14,634 nucleotides of DNA. Origin: an uncultured Pedobacter sp. (GTDB lineage: Bacteria > Bacteroidota > Bacteroidia > Sphingobacteriales > Sphingobacteriaceae). The stretch's first letter is position 1; each line of letters begins with the position of its first letter. Where the stretch lies: contig CAMLDJ010000125.1 of NCBI GenBank assembly GCA_946478755.1, positions 1-14,634 on the forward strand, written 5' to 3'. Below are positions 8,238-14,556 of this stretch, piece by piece. The position numbers and the translations under genes were made by a program. The notes below the pieces were generated by a model. The model was not told the origin of the DNA. It saw nothing but the letters and a program-made list of their open reading frames with translations, and ran no database searches.

Positions 8238-8938
8238 TGAATATTGTATTGACAGGTGCCAGCAGCGGAATTGGTTTTGAAGCGGCCTTAGAATTTACTT
8301 TAAACACGGACAACAAAGTTGTTTGTATTGCCAGATCTGCAGATAAACTGCGGAAGCTGCTGGAAATAGCCAGGGGCATCACGCCTGATTGCACGCTATT
8401 GCCGGTAGAATTTGACATTGTACATGACGACTATGCAGCCCTGGTACCTTTTCTTAAAGAAAAGCTGGGCACTGTAGATATCCTGATCAATAATGCGGGA
8501 TCACTGATCAATAAACCTTTTATGGAAACCAGTGCCGATGACCTGGCGGGCATGTTCGAGAGCAATGTGCTGGGGCATTTTAACATGATCCAACATCTGC
8601 TTCCTTTAATGGGCAGCGGCAGCCACATTGTCAACATTGGCAGCATGGGCGGCTTTCAGGGCAGTATAAAATTTCCGGGACTTGCGGCCTACTCTGCAAG
8701 CAAATCGGCATTGCATACCTTAACCGAATGCCTGGCTGCTGAACTGCAGGAAACGGGGATTAAGATCAACTGCCTGGCACTTGGCTCTGCACAGACAGAA
8801 ATGCTGGAACAGGCTTTCCCAGGCTACGAATCGCCGGTGCTTGCCTTCGAAATGGGCAAATACATTGCTGATTTTGCCCGCACCGGGCATAAGTTTTTTA
8901 ACGGAAAAACTCTTCCCGTGGCTGTAACAACGCCATAA
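8237..8938 (+). CDS. Short-chain dehydrogenase/reductase, possibly pterin-recycling
   Basis: A 233-residue classical SDR with a complete catalytic set: nucleotide-binding TGASSGIG (6-13), NNAG (85-88), catalytic Ser136 in NIGSMGG and Tyr152-x3-Lys156 in YSASK. It is a soluble NAD(P)-dependent oxidoreductase. The substrate cannot be read from sequence. The start ATG shares its A with the TAA stop of the phenylalanine hydroxylase (TAATG), which strongly suggests coupled translation and a linked role. The hydroxylase produces an oxidised pterin that must be reduced; known dihydropteridine, sepiapterin and dihydromonapterin (FolM) reductases all belong to the SDR superfamily, so cofactor recycling or synthesis is the leading hypothesis. 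The canonical TGxxxGxG with Arg33 just after the second strand hints at NADPH use. An alternative is an unrelated 3-oxoacyl or sugar reductase. Confidence 0.88.
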   Translation: MNIVLTGASSGIGFEAALEFTLNTDNKVVCIARSADKLRKLLEIARGITPDCTLLPVEFDIVHDDYAALVPFLKEKLGTVDILINNAGSLINKPFMETSADDLAGMFESNVLGHFNMIQHLLPLMGSGSHIVNIGSMGGFQGSIKFPGLAAYSASKSALHTLTECLAAELQETGIKINCLALGSAQTEMLEQAFPGYESPVLAFEMGKYIADFARTGHKFFNGKTLPVAVTTP

Positions 8939-8964
8939 TCATCAAGTTATCAACATCTTTAGGG

Positions 8965-8998
8965 TACAAGCATAATTTTAATATCTTTATGCCTTGTA
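8965..8998. promoter_or_regulatory. Long imperfect dyad abutting the NlpC/P60 gene start
   Basis: TACAAGCATAA (8965-8975) pairs with TTATGCCTTGTA (8987-8998), 11 bp with one bulged C, around an 11-nt AT-rich loop. The dyad ends 4 nt before the ATG at 9003. A promoter-like TTTA (8958-8961), 20 nt, TATCTTTA (8982-8989) overlaps it, one mismatch in each element. It may be an operator over the promoter or an RNA hairpin next to the ribosome site. It has no following T run on either strand, so it is a poor intrinsic terminator for the SDR. Confidence 0.4.
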
Positions 8999-9002
8999 AA
9001 AT

Positions 9003-9545
9003 ATGAAGAGAGTCCCTATTTTCTTTTGTTTTCTATTTTTGCTTGTGTTTACTTTTGCGGCCAGATCGCAAACAACTGTTCCTGTTCCATACCAGCAACT
9101 GGTAAATAAACTGATAGAACAGAGCCCTATGGGTAGCCCAAAAAAAATGGAATCCCCAAACCGCTTACTGGAATTTGCGAAGTCCATGCTGGGCATCAGG
9201 TACCGGACGGCTTCCAGCAGTCCCAGCAGAGGCTTCGATTGCTCTGGCTTTGTAAATTATGTGTTCAGTAATTTCGGATTTAAAGTACCCCGTTCATCAA
9301 GAGAATTTGCCGCCAGCGGCGAATCTAAAAAGCTTGAAGATGCAAAGATCGGCGATGTGATCTTATTTACCGGGACCAACAGCAGATTAAGAACCCCCGG
9401 ACACGTTGGAATTATTTACTCTATAAATGGCGATGAGGTCAAATTTATTCATTCTTCATCAGGGAATGCCAAAGGTGTGACCATTTCAAGCTTAGAGGAG
9501 GGTTTTTACAAAAAGCGTTTTCTGAAAGTAGTGAGCATCTTATAG
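9003..9545 (+). CDS. Secreted NlpC/P60-family cysteine peptidase
   Basis: A 180-residue exported protein with a signal peptide (residues 1-22, basic start then FFCFLFLLVFTFAA, cleavage near ARSQ) and one NlpC/P60 domain from about residue 50 to the end. The catalytic triad is visible: Cys80 in GFDCSGFVNYVF, His134 in PGHVGIIY and His150 in FIHSSS. GDVILFTG precedes the first His, as is usual. Such enzymes cut peptidoglycan stem peptides, typically between D-Glu and the diamino acid, in the periplasm. No binding domain (SH3, LysM) is attached, so it is a minimal stand-alone hydrolase. It does not obviously belong to the amino-acid breakdown genes around it. Its last six bases overlap the end of the convergent flavin-reductase-like gene. 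Confidence 0.92.
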   Translation: MKRVPIFFCFLFLLVFTFAARSQTTVPVPYQQLVNKLIEQSPMGSPKKMESPNRLLEFAKSMLGIRYRTASSSPSRGFDCSGFVNYVFSNFGFKVPRSSREFAASGESKKLEDAKIGDVILFTGTNSRLRTPGHVGIIYSINGDEVKFIHSSSGNAKGVTISSLEEGFYKKRFLKVVSIL

Positions 9546-10427
9546 CAATACCAGCTTTAAAGCATCATTCACATTTCCTTTGCTTAACCATTGCCTGGCC
9601 AGTTCATGGAGCTCACGCTCACGGTTAGTCGCATCCCCTATGGTCGCATCGAATATTTCCTTTACTTCGCTGTCGTTCTTAATGGCGTCAATTTCTTCAT
9701 CTGCAGGCAATTGCTCTATATTACCCAGCATGCCCAGGTCGTTTCCTGTCAGCACTTTTGAGTTCCGCACAGCTTTTGGCAAAGCATCCACCCCTATTCC
9801 CAGGGTAGTTAAAGGCTTGGCCACCTTGAACAAGTTTTCGGGTGTAACCCGACAATACCAGTCGCCCCCCAGCCTGGCCACCAGGTCGATTTTTGCCTGA
9901 TCAATTTTTCCCTCCCCGTCTAAAATCTCTTCCCTGATATGGATCAGCTTTACTTCGGCCAGAATGAGGTTACCTGCCCCGGGCTTTTCGCCAAGATGAA
10001 TGACCTCCCTTACCACGCATTCCATCTGTACCGGCGCTTCGGCCACCCTGGGTGGCCTGACCTGCAGGGAGGGCAACATCGTGAAGCCTGCTTTTTCAAA
10101 CTCATTGATCCCCTTCGCATATTCTGTGCTGGCCAGACTGGTCTGCTGTACCATCGCATAGTTAACAATATTGATGACGCATTCCTTGACCTCCAGCACA
10201 TTTTCCAAAGTATGCTTGGTGGTATTGTCGCGCACCCGTCTTGCCGGCGAAAAGATGCAGAGCGGAGGGTTGGTGCTGAACATATTAAAAAAGCTGAATG
10301 GGCTCAGGTTCACATTTCCGGCCTGATCAATGCTGGTTGCGAAACAAATCGGCCTGGGCGCAATGGCATACTGCATATAATTCTGCAGTTGCGCCGGACT
10401 GAGGTCCGCAGTATTTATCGTTAACAT
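9540..10427 (-). CDS. Flavin-reductase-like (FMN-binding split barrel) protein with C-terminal extension
   Basis: A 295-residue cytoplasmic protein. Residues about 15-170 match the flavin-reductase-like FMN-binding split barrel (DIM6/NTAB type): PRPICFATSID followed by GNVNLSPFSFFNMFSTNPPLCIFSP, then DNTTKHTLENVLEVKECVINIV, LASTEYAKGINEFEKAGF and a GEKPGAGNLILAEV strand. Some family members reduce free FMN for a partner mono-oxygenase; others are enzymes or flavin carriers in their own right. Residues about 200-295 are an extension with GIGVDALPKAVRNSKVLTG and LGMLGNIEQLP, which I cannot assign to a characterised domain. The gene starts 3 nt after the fumarylacetoacetate hydrolase stop, so they form one transcription unit and a role in aromatic amino acid breakdown is likely. 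No flavin-dependent mono-oxygenase partner is in the window. The exact reaction is unknown. Confidence 0.85.
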   Translation of the reverse strand: MLTINTADLSPAQLQNYMQYAIAPRPICFATSIDQAGNVNLSPFSFFNMFSTNPPLCIFSPARRVRDNTTKHTLENVLEVKECVINIVNYAMVQQTSLASTEYAKGINEFEKAGFTMLPSLQVRPPRVAEAPVQMECVVREVIHLGEKPGAGNLILAEVKLIHIREEILDGEGKIDQAKIDLVARLGGDWYCRVTPENLFKVAKPLTTLGIGVDALPKAVRNSKVLTGNDLGMLGNIEQLPADEEIDAIKNDSEVKEIFDATIGDATNRERELHELARQWLSKGNVNDALKLVLL

Positions 10428-10430
10428 CGG

Positions 10431-11426
10431 CTATTTTTTTAATGCCAGAAGAGAAAACCGGCTATCCGCCTTGCGAATGGTATTACTTAAATGACCCAGA
10501 CCGGTGATCTCCATTTCCACTACATCACCATCGTGTAACCATTGTGGTTTAAACTGAGGATCATTTAACAATCCTGTTCCGTTTAATTCAAGGAAGCAGC
10601 CGGTACCCACGGTACCTGAACCGATTACATCACCGGGTAAAATGTCGACCCCATAAGCAGAGCGCTCAATGATCTCTGCAAATGTCCAGTCCATATCGGC
10701 CATACTTCCCGCAGATACCTGTACACCATTAACCGTACAGGTCATTTTTAAATCGTAGGCGTTTCCGGTATGTCCGGGTTTAGCTGCAGTTTTGTAAGGG
10801 TCGAGTTCATCAGGAGTAACCAGCCATGGACCAATAACGGTAGAAAAATCTTTCCCTTTGGCCGGTCCAAGATTTAGAAGCATCTCCTCCATCTGAAGTG
10901 TCCGCGCACTCATATCATTCATGATCATATAGCCGGCTATATAATTATCCGCTTCTGCTGCCGTAATGTTCCGCCCTTTTTTACCGATAACTACAGCGAC
11001 TTCCAGCTCAAAATCAAGCTTTTCAAAATGATCTGGCATACATTCGATCTCGCCAGGTCCCTGTATCGCATTGTGATTGGTGAAATAGAATATCGGGTAC
11101 TGATCGAACTCGGGAATCATATCCACCTTACGGTTTCTGCGTGCAGCGGCAACATGCTGACGGAAGGCATAGCCATCCCGGCAGGAAGAAGGGTGAGGAA
11201 CAGGGGCCAGTAATTCAAAGAAGGCTTCTTGTTTCGGCTGCATCTCTCCGGCTTTGATCTGTGCGTCTACTTTTTTAGCACGCTCCATCAATACTTCCCC
11301 TCCTTGTAAGAAGGCATTCATTTCGTCAGGTATTTGCTTATCGCAGGAATTCAGGTTATAAATGTGTCCGTCAACAAAAACACCAAGGTGCTCTCTGTCT
11401 TCTGTTTTATAGGATACCAGCTTCAT
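10431..11426 (-). CDS. Fumarylacetoacetate hydrolase family protein
   Basis: Cytoplasmic, metal-dependent hydrolase that cuts fumarylacetoacetate into fumarate and acetoacetate, the last step of tyrosine breakdown. The 331 residues contain an N-terminal small domain (about 1-75) and the FAH catalytic fold. Visible active-site residues are Asp84 and His91 in RDGYAFRQHV, the metal pair Glu140 and Glu142 in DFELEVAV, Asp171 in NDMSAR, and the late GDVIGSGTVGTGC loop. RDGYAFRQH resembles the RDFxxFxxH of true FAH. FAH-family proteins also include other acylpyruvate hydrolases, but the homogentisate dioxygenase and phenylalanine hydroxylase nearby strongly favour fumarylacetoacetate as substrate. 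It is followed 3 nt later by the flavin-reductase-like gene and lies 75 nt downstream of the Dcu transporter gene, with a possible promoter of its own in that gap. Confidence 0.92.
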   Translation of the reverse strand: MKLVSYKTEDREHLGVFVDGHIYNLNSCDKQIPDEMNAFLQGGEVLMERAKKVDAQIKAGEMQPKQEAFFELLAPVPHPSSCRDGYAFRQHVAAARRNRKVDMIPEFDQYPIFYFTNHNAIQGPGEIECMPDHFEKLDFELEVAVVIGKKGRNITAAEADNYIAGYMIMNDMSARTLQMEEMLLNLGPAKGKDFSTVIGPWLVTPDELDPYKTAAKPGHTGNAYDLKMTCTVNGVQVSAGSMADMDWTFAEIIERSAYGVDILPGDVIGSGTVGTGCFLELNGTGLLNDPQFKPQWLHDGDVVEMEITGLGHLSNTIRKADSRFSLLALKK

Positions 11427-11456
11427 ATGTCAGTTATTTTGTTTTAAGTAGTTGCC

Positions 11457-11464
11457 CAAAGCTA
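11457..11464 (-). promoter_or_regulatory. Exact TAnnTTTG -7 element for the FAH operon
   Basis: On the minus strand this reads TAGCTTTG, a full match to the Bacteroidota -7 consensus TAnnTTTG. It lies about 30 nt before the FAH ATG (11424-11426), which would leave a leader of roughly 20-25 nt. The expected upstream TTTG is only loosely matched (TTGT near the right spacing). It suggests FAH and the flavin-reductase-like gene can be transcribed independently of the transporter. Confidence 0.4.
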
Positions 11465-11501
11465 TATAAAATTAAACAAATGCCCACAATAATGCCGGAA
11501 G

Positions 11502-12833
11502 TTAAAGCAGGATAGCGGAAATGAGAAACCCTACGGCAATGGTAACGATTACGGTCGTTAAACCAGGCGGCATAAAGGAATGGTTGACCAGGAAGCGTCC
11601 AATTTTTGTGGTACCTGTCCTGTCAAAGCCCATAGCCGCTACCAAAGTGGGGTAACTTGGGATGACAAAGTCGCCGTTTACAGCAGGAAACATCGCGATA
11701 AGCGCCGGGGCTGGAATCCCTAAAGCGATTCCTAAGGGCATAAGTGCGCGTACCGTGGCCGCCTGGCTAAACAGCAGGATAGACATCACAAACAGGGCAA
11801 CGGCAAAAGTCCAGGGATGATCGGTTACAAATGCACTTAAGTGCGTTTCGAAGAAGGGCATATGTGCCTGCAAATAGGTGTCGCTCATCCATGCAACGCC
11901 AAATATACAGACGACGGCTTCGCCCCCGGATCTGAAAATACTGGATTGGGATACTTTGGAAGCAGGGATCTGAGCCACAAAAATAATGGCGGCTGCAGCA
12001 CCTAGCATCAGCAGTTCGATCATCTCGACCATGCGCATCGGCTGCATTTTGCCATCAGTAAGAAAAGATGGACGAAGTGCGGGCATCGATGCAAACAGCA
12101 CCACACTCAATACTGCAAGCAGGAATACATAGACCGACCTTTTGGCTGCGCCACTGAAGACTTTTTCGGCCGACTGATCCTCCGGATCACCGTCCAGCAG
12201 CTTTACAAAGTCCGGGTCCTTCAGGCGCTCGAGGAATTCAACATCTTTCATGAGGTCGCTGCCTTGCCGGCTGGCCACCAGAGCACCTGCAAGAACCCCG
12301 ATAATGGTTGCAGGGATAGCCACAATTAAAATATCCGTCAGCTCAAAACCCTTAGGCGCCAGCAGTGCTGTTAGCGCTACTGTTGCCGCAGAGATGGGGC
12401 TGGCGGTAATGGCCATATGTGCGGCGATCACAGAAATACTCAGCGGGCGCTCCGGCCTCACCCTTTTCCGGGTCGCCACCTCTGCAATAATCGGAAGTAA
12501 GGAATAAATGATGTGGGCCGTGCCCGCTACCAACGTAAAGGTATAAGTGACCAGTGGTCCCAGCCAGGTGATGTGATTGGGGTTTCTGCGTAGTATTTTC
12601 TCTGCAATGCTAACCATATAATCCATTCCACCGGCAGCCTGTAAGGCAGCAGCAGCGGTGATCACGGATAGAATGATGAGCATCACATCTATCGGTGGCG
12701 TTGTTGGCCTTAAGCCAAACCCCAGCGCAAATATCAGTAACCCGACTGCCCCCATTACACCCAAACCGATCCCTCTCATTCTCGCACCCACCAAAATTAG
12801 CAGTATCAGTACCACCAGCTGTATCCAGATCAT
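11502..12833 (-). CDS. DcuA/DcuB-family C4-dicarboxylate transporter
   Basis: A 443-residue inner-membrane carrier of the Dcu family, which exchanges or takes up fumarate, malate, aspartate and succinate. The length matches enterobacterial DcuA/DcuB (about 430-450). Conserved stretches include GARMRGIGLGVMGAVGLL (about 16-33), PPIDVMLIILSVITAAAALQ followed by AAGGMDYMV, RRNPNHITWLGPLVTY, ISVIAAHMAITASPISAA and the C-terminal VNGDFVIPSYPTLVAAMGFD followed by RTGTTKIGRFLVNHSF. About ten or more hydrophobic segments flank a charged cytoplasmic loop at about 190-225. In enterics Dcu carriers work in anaerobic growth; here the gene sits beside an oxygen-dependent pathway whose end products include fumarate, suggesting fumarate efflux or exchange. 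It starts the minus-strand series followed by FAH after 75 nt and is divergent from homogentisate dioxygenase. Exact substrate preference is not readable. Confidence 0.92.
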   Translation of the reverse strand: MIWIQLVVLILLILVGARMRGIGLGVMGAVGLLIFALGFGLRPTTPPIDVMLIILSVITAAAALQAAGGMDYMVSIAEKILRRNPNHITWLGPLVTYTFTLVAGTAHIIYSLLPIIAEVATRKRVRPERPLSISVIAAHMAITASPISAATVALTALLAPKGFELTDILIVAIPATIIGVLAGALVASRQGSDLMKDVEFLERLKDPDFVKLLDGDPEDQSAEKVFSGAAKRSVYVFLLAVLSVVLFASMPALRPSFLTDGKMQPMRMVEMIELLMLGAAAAIIFVAQIPASKVSQSSIFRSGGEAVVCIFGVAWMSDTYLQAHMPFFETHLSAFVTDHPWTFAVALFVMSILLFSQAATVRALMPLGIALGIPAPALIAMFPAVNGDFVIPSYPTLVAAMGFDRTGTTKIGRFLVNHSFMPPGLTTVIVTIAVGFLISAILL

Positions 12834-13021
12834 TATTTTATCTATTTATATTTAACTGTTATTTTTGCAGGCACTAAATATAAAAAAATAATTTACCCTG
12901 TGGCATGAATTTATGCTTTAAATTAATTCTTCTGCGTGCCGTTTTTGCAATTTTATTGAGGGACGAAGCACAGTTTTAGAGAACTAAGTTTTTGCGCTGA
13001 AATAAATATCTGCTTTATTAT

Positions 13022-13054
13022 TTTGGTTATTACTGGATTAAATACTTAATTTAG
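13022..13054 (+). promoter_or_regulatory. Possible Bacteroidota-type promoter upstream of hmgA
   Basis: TTTG (13022-13025), a 21-nt spacer and TAATTTAG (13047-13054, one mismatch to TAnnTTTG). Transcription would begin about 13060, giving a leader of about 200 nt before hmgA that includes the 37-codon frame and the AAAACGTTTT palindrome. No better match to the consensus was found closer to hmgA, but chance matches in AT-rich DNA are common. Confidence 0.3.
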
Positions 13055-13062
13055 CGGAAGAA

Positions 13063-13176
13063 ATGAAAGTGATAAAAAGCAGTTTCACCAATCAAAATCA
13101 AGTTGCCACGCAAGCCCTGGCAGATTTTAGGTATGCTATGCTCTCAAAACTCATTTTTGCGCAATATTCCATTTAG
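13063..13176 (+). CDS. Possible small open reading frame (37 aa) in the hmgA leader
   Basis: ATG at 13063 to TAG at 13174-13176 encodes 37 residues beginning MKVIKSSFTNQNQVATQ and ending IFAQYSI. It has no match I recognise, no membrane segment and no signal peptide. Three Phe and two Tyr codons make it slightly aromatic-rich. It sits 9 nt after the end of a promoter-like TAATTTAG. It could be a leader peptide, a gene remnant or chance; chance is a serious possibility at this length. Confidence 0.2.
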   Translation: MKVIKSSFTNQNQVATQALADFRYAMLSKLIFAQYSI

Positions 13177-13200
13177 CATTCCTCTTTTAATGCCTTAAAT

Positions 13201-13219
13201 AAAACGTTTTCAACGTTTT
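13201..13219. promoter_or_regulatory. AAAACGTTTT palindrome with overlapping half repeat (possible operator)
   Basis: A perfect 10-bp palindrome AAAACGTTTT (13201-13210) is followed after one base by a second AACGTTTT (13212-13219). A central CG flanked by A/T runs resembles LacI/CcpA-family operators, though many regulators bind similar sites. It lies 48-66 nt upstream of the hmgA ATG, a usual position for control of initiation or elongation. No regulator gene is in the window. Confidence 0.4.
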
Positions 13220-13266
13220 ATCGTTATTACCTTATTATTATTCTAACCAATTAACTGAATGCTGTT

Positions 13267-14433
13267 ATGCCTGTCTATCATACATTAGGGTCTATCCCTC
13301 CCAAACGTCATACGGTTTTCCGTAAACCCGATGGAAAGCTATACGCTGAAGAGCTCGTATCAACAGAAGGTTTTTCGAGCTTATACTCTCTTGTTTACCA
13401 CTGCCACCCCCCTACGATGGTAAAATCGCTGGGAGAGCCCTACTCTGTGGAACCTAAAATAGCAAGGGAAAAACACTTAAGACATACCAGTCTGATCGGG
13501 TTTAATATTAAACCGGAAGACGACTATCTGAAAAGCCGTAAACCAGTACTTGTAAACAGCGACTTACACATCTCCCTGGCTGCGCCCACAACATCTATGA
13601 CCGACTATTTTTATAAGAATAGTCAGGCGGATGAGGTTATCTTTATCCACGAGGGCAGCGGAACATTGAAAACCGGATTCGGAAAGATCAATTTCAAATA
13701 TGGAGATTACCTGGTCATTCCGCGTGGCACCATTTACCAGATGGAATTTGAGGGGGAAAAGAACAGACTATTCATTGTAGAAAGTTTTAGCCCGATCCGC
13801 ACACCTAAACGTTACAGGAATGCATTCGGACAACTGGAGGAACATGCACCATTTTGCGAAAGGGACATCAGACGCCCACAAGACCTGGAAACAATTGATG
13901 AATACGGCGATTTTAAAGTGCTGATCAAGAAACAGGGCATCATGTATCCCTATATCTATGCTACGCATCCTTTTGACTTTGTAGGCTGGGACGGCTTTCA
14001 TTATCCATGGGCATTTTCCATACACGATTTCGAACCCATCACCGGCAGATTGCACCAGCCGCCTCCGGTGCACCAGACTTTCGAAGGTCATAATTTTGTG
14101 ATCTGCTCATTTGTTCCCCGTAAATATGATTATCACCCGCTGTCTATTCCTGCACCTTATAACCATAGCAATGTAGATAGTGATGAGGTATTGTATTATG
14201 TGGATGGCGACTTTATGAGCAGGAAGAGCGTGGTGAAGGGCCAGATCACCTTACATCCGGGCGGGATACCACATGGGCCACATCCGGGTACTGTGGAGAA
14301 ATCAATAGGGAAAGAGAGTACGGAAGAATTGGCAGTGATGATTGATCCTTTCCGCCCCTTGATGCTGACAGAAGATGCGGTTGATATTGAGGATGAAAGT
14401 TATCATCAGAGTTGGCAGGAGAATATCGAATAA
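13267..14433 (+). CDS. hmgA: Homogentisate 1,2-dioxygenase
   Basis: Cytoplasmic iron(II) dioxygenase that opens the ring of homogentisate to maleylacetoacetate, the central step of tyrosine breakdown. The 388 residues carry the double-cupin HGD fold: the N-terminal beta half (about 100-180, with DEVIFIHEGSGTLKTGFGKI and YGDYLVIPRGTIYQMEFEG) and the catalytic C-terminal half. The YPYIYATHPFDFVGWDGFHY and HQPPPVHQTFEGHNFVICSF blocks are typical. Iron ligands by comparison with human HGD (His335, Glu341, His371) are His300 in YNHSNVDSDE, Asp306 or Glu307, and His336 in GGIPHGPHPG; the His-to-His spacing of 36 is identical. At 388 residues it is shorter than the roughly 430-445 of mammalian and Pseudomonas enzymes, like other Bacteroidota-type versions. 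It stands alone on the plus strand here; 4-hydroxyphenylpyruvate dioxygenase does not follow within the window. Confidence 0.94.
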   Translation: MPVYHTLGSIPPKRHTVFRKPDGKLYAEELVSTEGFSSLYSLVYHCHPPTMVKSLGEPYSVEPKIAREKHLRHTSLIGFNIKPEDDYLKSRKPVLVNSDLHISLAAPTTSMTDYFYKNSQADEVIFIHEGSGTLKTGFGKINFKYGDYLVIPRGTIYQMEFEGEKNRLFIVESFSPIRTPKRYRNAFGQLEEHAPFCERDIRRPQDLETIDEYGDFKVLIKKQGIMYPYIYATHPFDFVGWDGFHYPWAFSIHDFEPITGRLHQPPPVHQTFEGHNFVICSFVPRKYDYHPLSIPAPYNHSNVDSDEVLYYVDGDFMSRKSVVKGQITLHPGGIPHGPHPGTVEKSIGKESTEELAVMIDPFRPLMLTEDAVDIEDESYHQSWQENIE

Positions 14434-14464
14434 AGGGAAAAAATACAGATGCTGTTCGCCTCGG

Positions 14465-14486
14465 CAAAATCCTGAAGGGGATTTTG
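14465..14486 (+). terminator. Perfect 8-bp hairpin after hmgA (possible terminator)
   Basis: CAAAATCC (14465-14472) and GGATTTTG (14479-14486) form perfect 8-bp arms with a 6-nt loop TGAAGG, 31 nt after the hmgA stop codon. No T run follows on the plus strand, so it would be a non-canonical terminator or an mRNA 3'-end stabilising hairpin. Confidence 0.35.
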
Positions 14487-14530
14487 GATGTCGGCTCACA
14501 GCACTGAATTTTTTCGACAGCAGGGCGGAC

Positions 14531-14556
14531 AAGCGAGGTGGATAAGCGAGGTGGAT
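14531..14556. repeat. Perfect 13-bp tandem duplication
   Basis: AAGCGAGGTGGAT occurs twice with no gap (14531-14543 and 14544-14556). It is exact and GC-richer than usual spacer DNA here. It may be a recent slippage duplication or the edge of a longer repeat family continuing past the window. Confidence 0.75.

Larger units (their letters stand above)
12834..13266. other. 433-nt divergent intergenic region between dcu and hmgA
   Basis: AT-rich spacer that must hold the start signals for the transporter (minus) and homogentisate dioxygenase (plus). It contains an imperfect 14-bp palindrome GCATGAATTTATGC (12903-12916), a possible promoter at 13022-13054, a 37-codon open frame (13063-13176) whose base composition is less AT-rich than its surroundings, and an AAAACGTTTT palindrome with a half repeat (13201-13219). 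I see no RNA gene or longer frame in it. Confidence 0.7.

Noticed and set aside
8939..9002. Intrinsic terminator for the hydroxylase-SDR operon
   Set aside because: The dyad at 8965-8998 is AT-rich, bulged and not followed by a T run on either strand.
9939..10424. Plus-strand open frame of 161 codons opposite the flavin-reductase-like gene
   Set aside because: No domain, and the minus-strand frame has clear FMN split-barrel motifs; treated as a shadow.
12834..13266. tRNA, riboswitch or FNR site in the large spacer
   Set aside because: No cloverleaf, no conserved riboswitch core and no TTGATnnnnATCAA-like site were found by eye.
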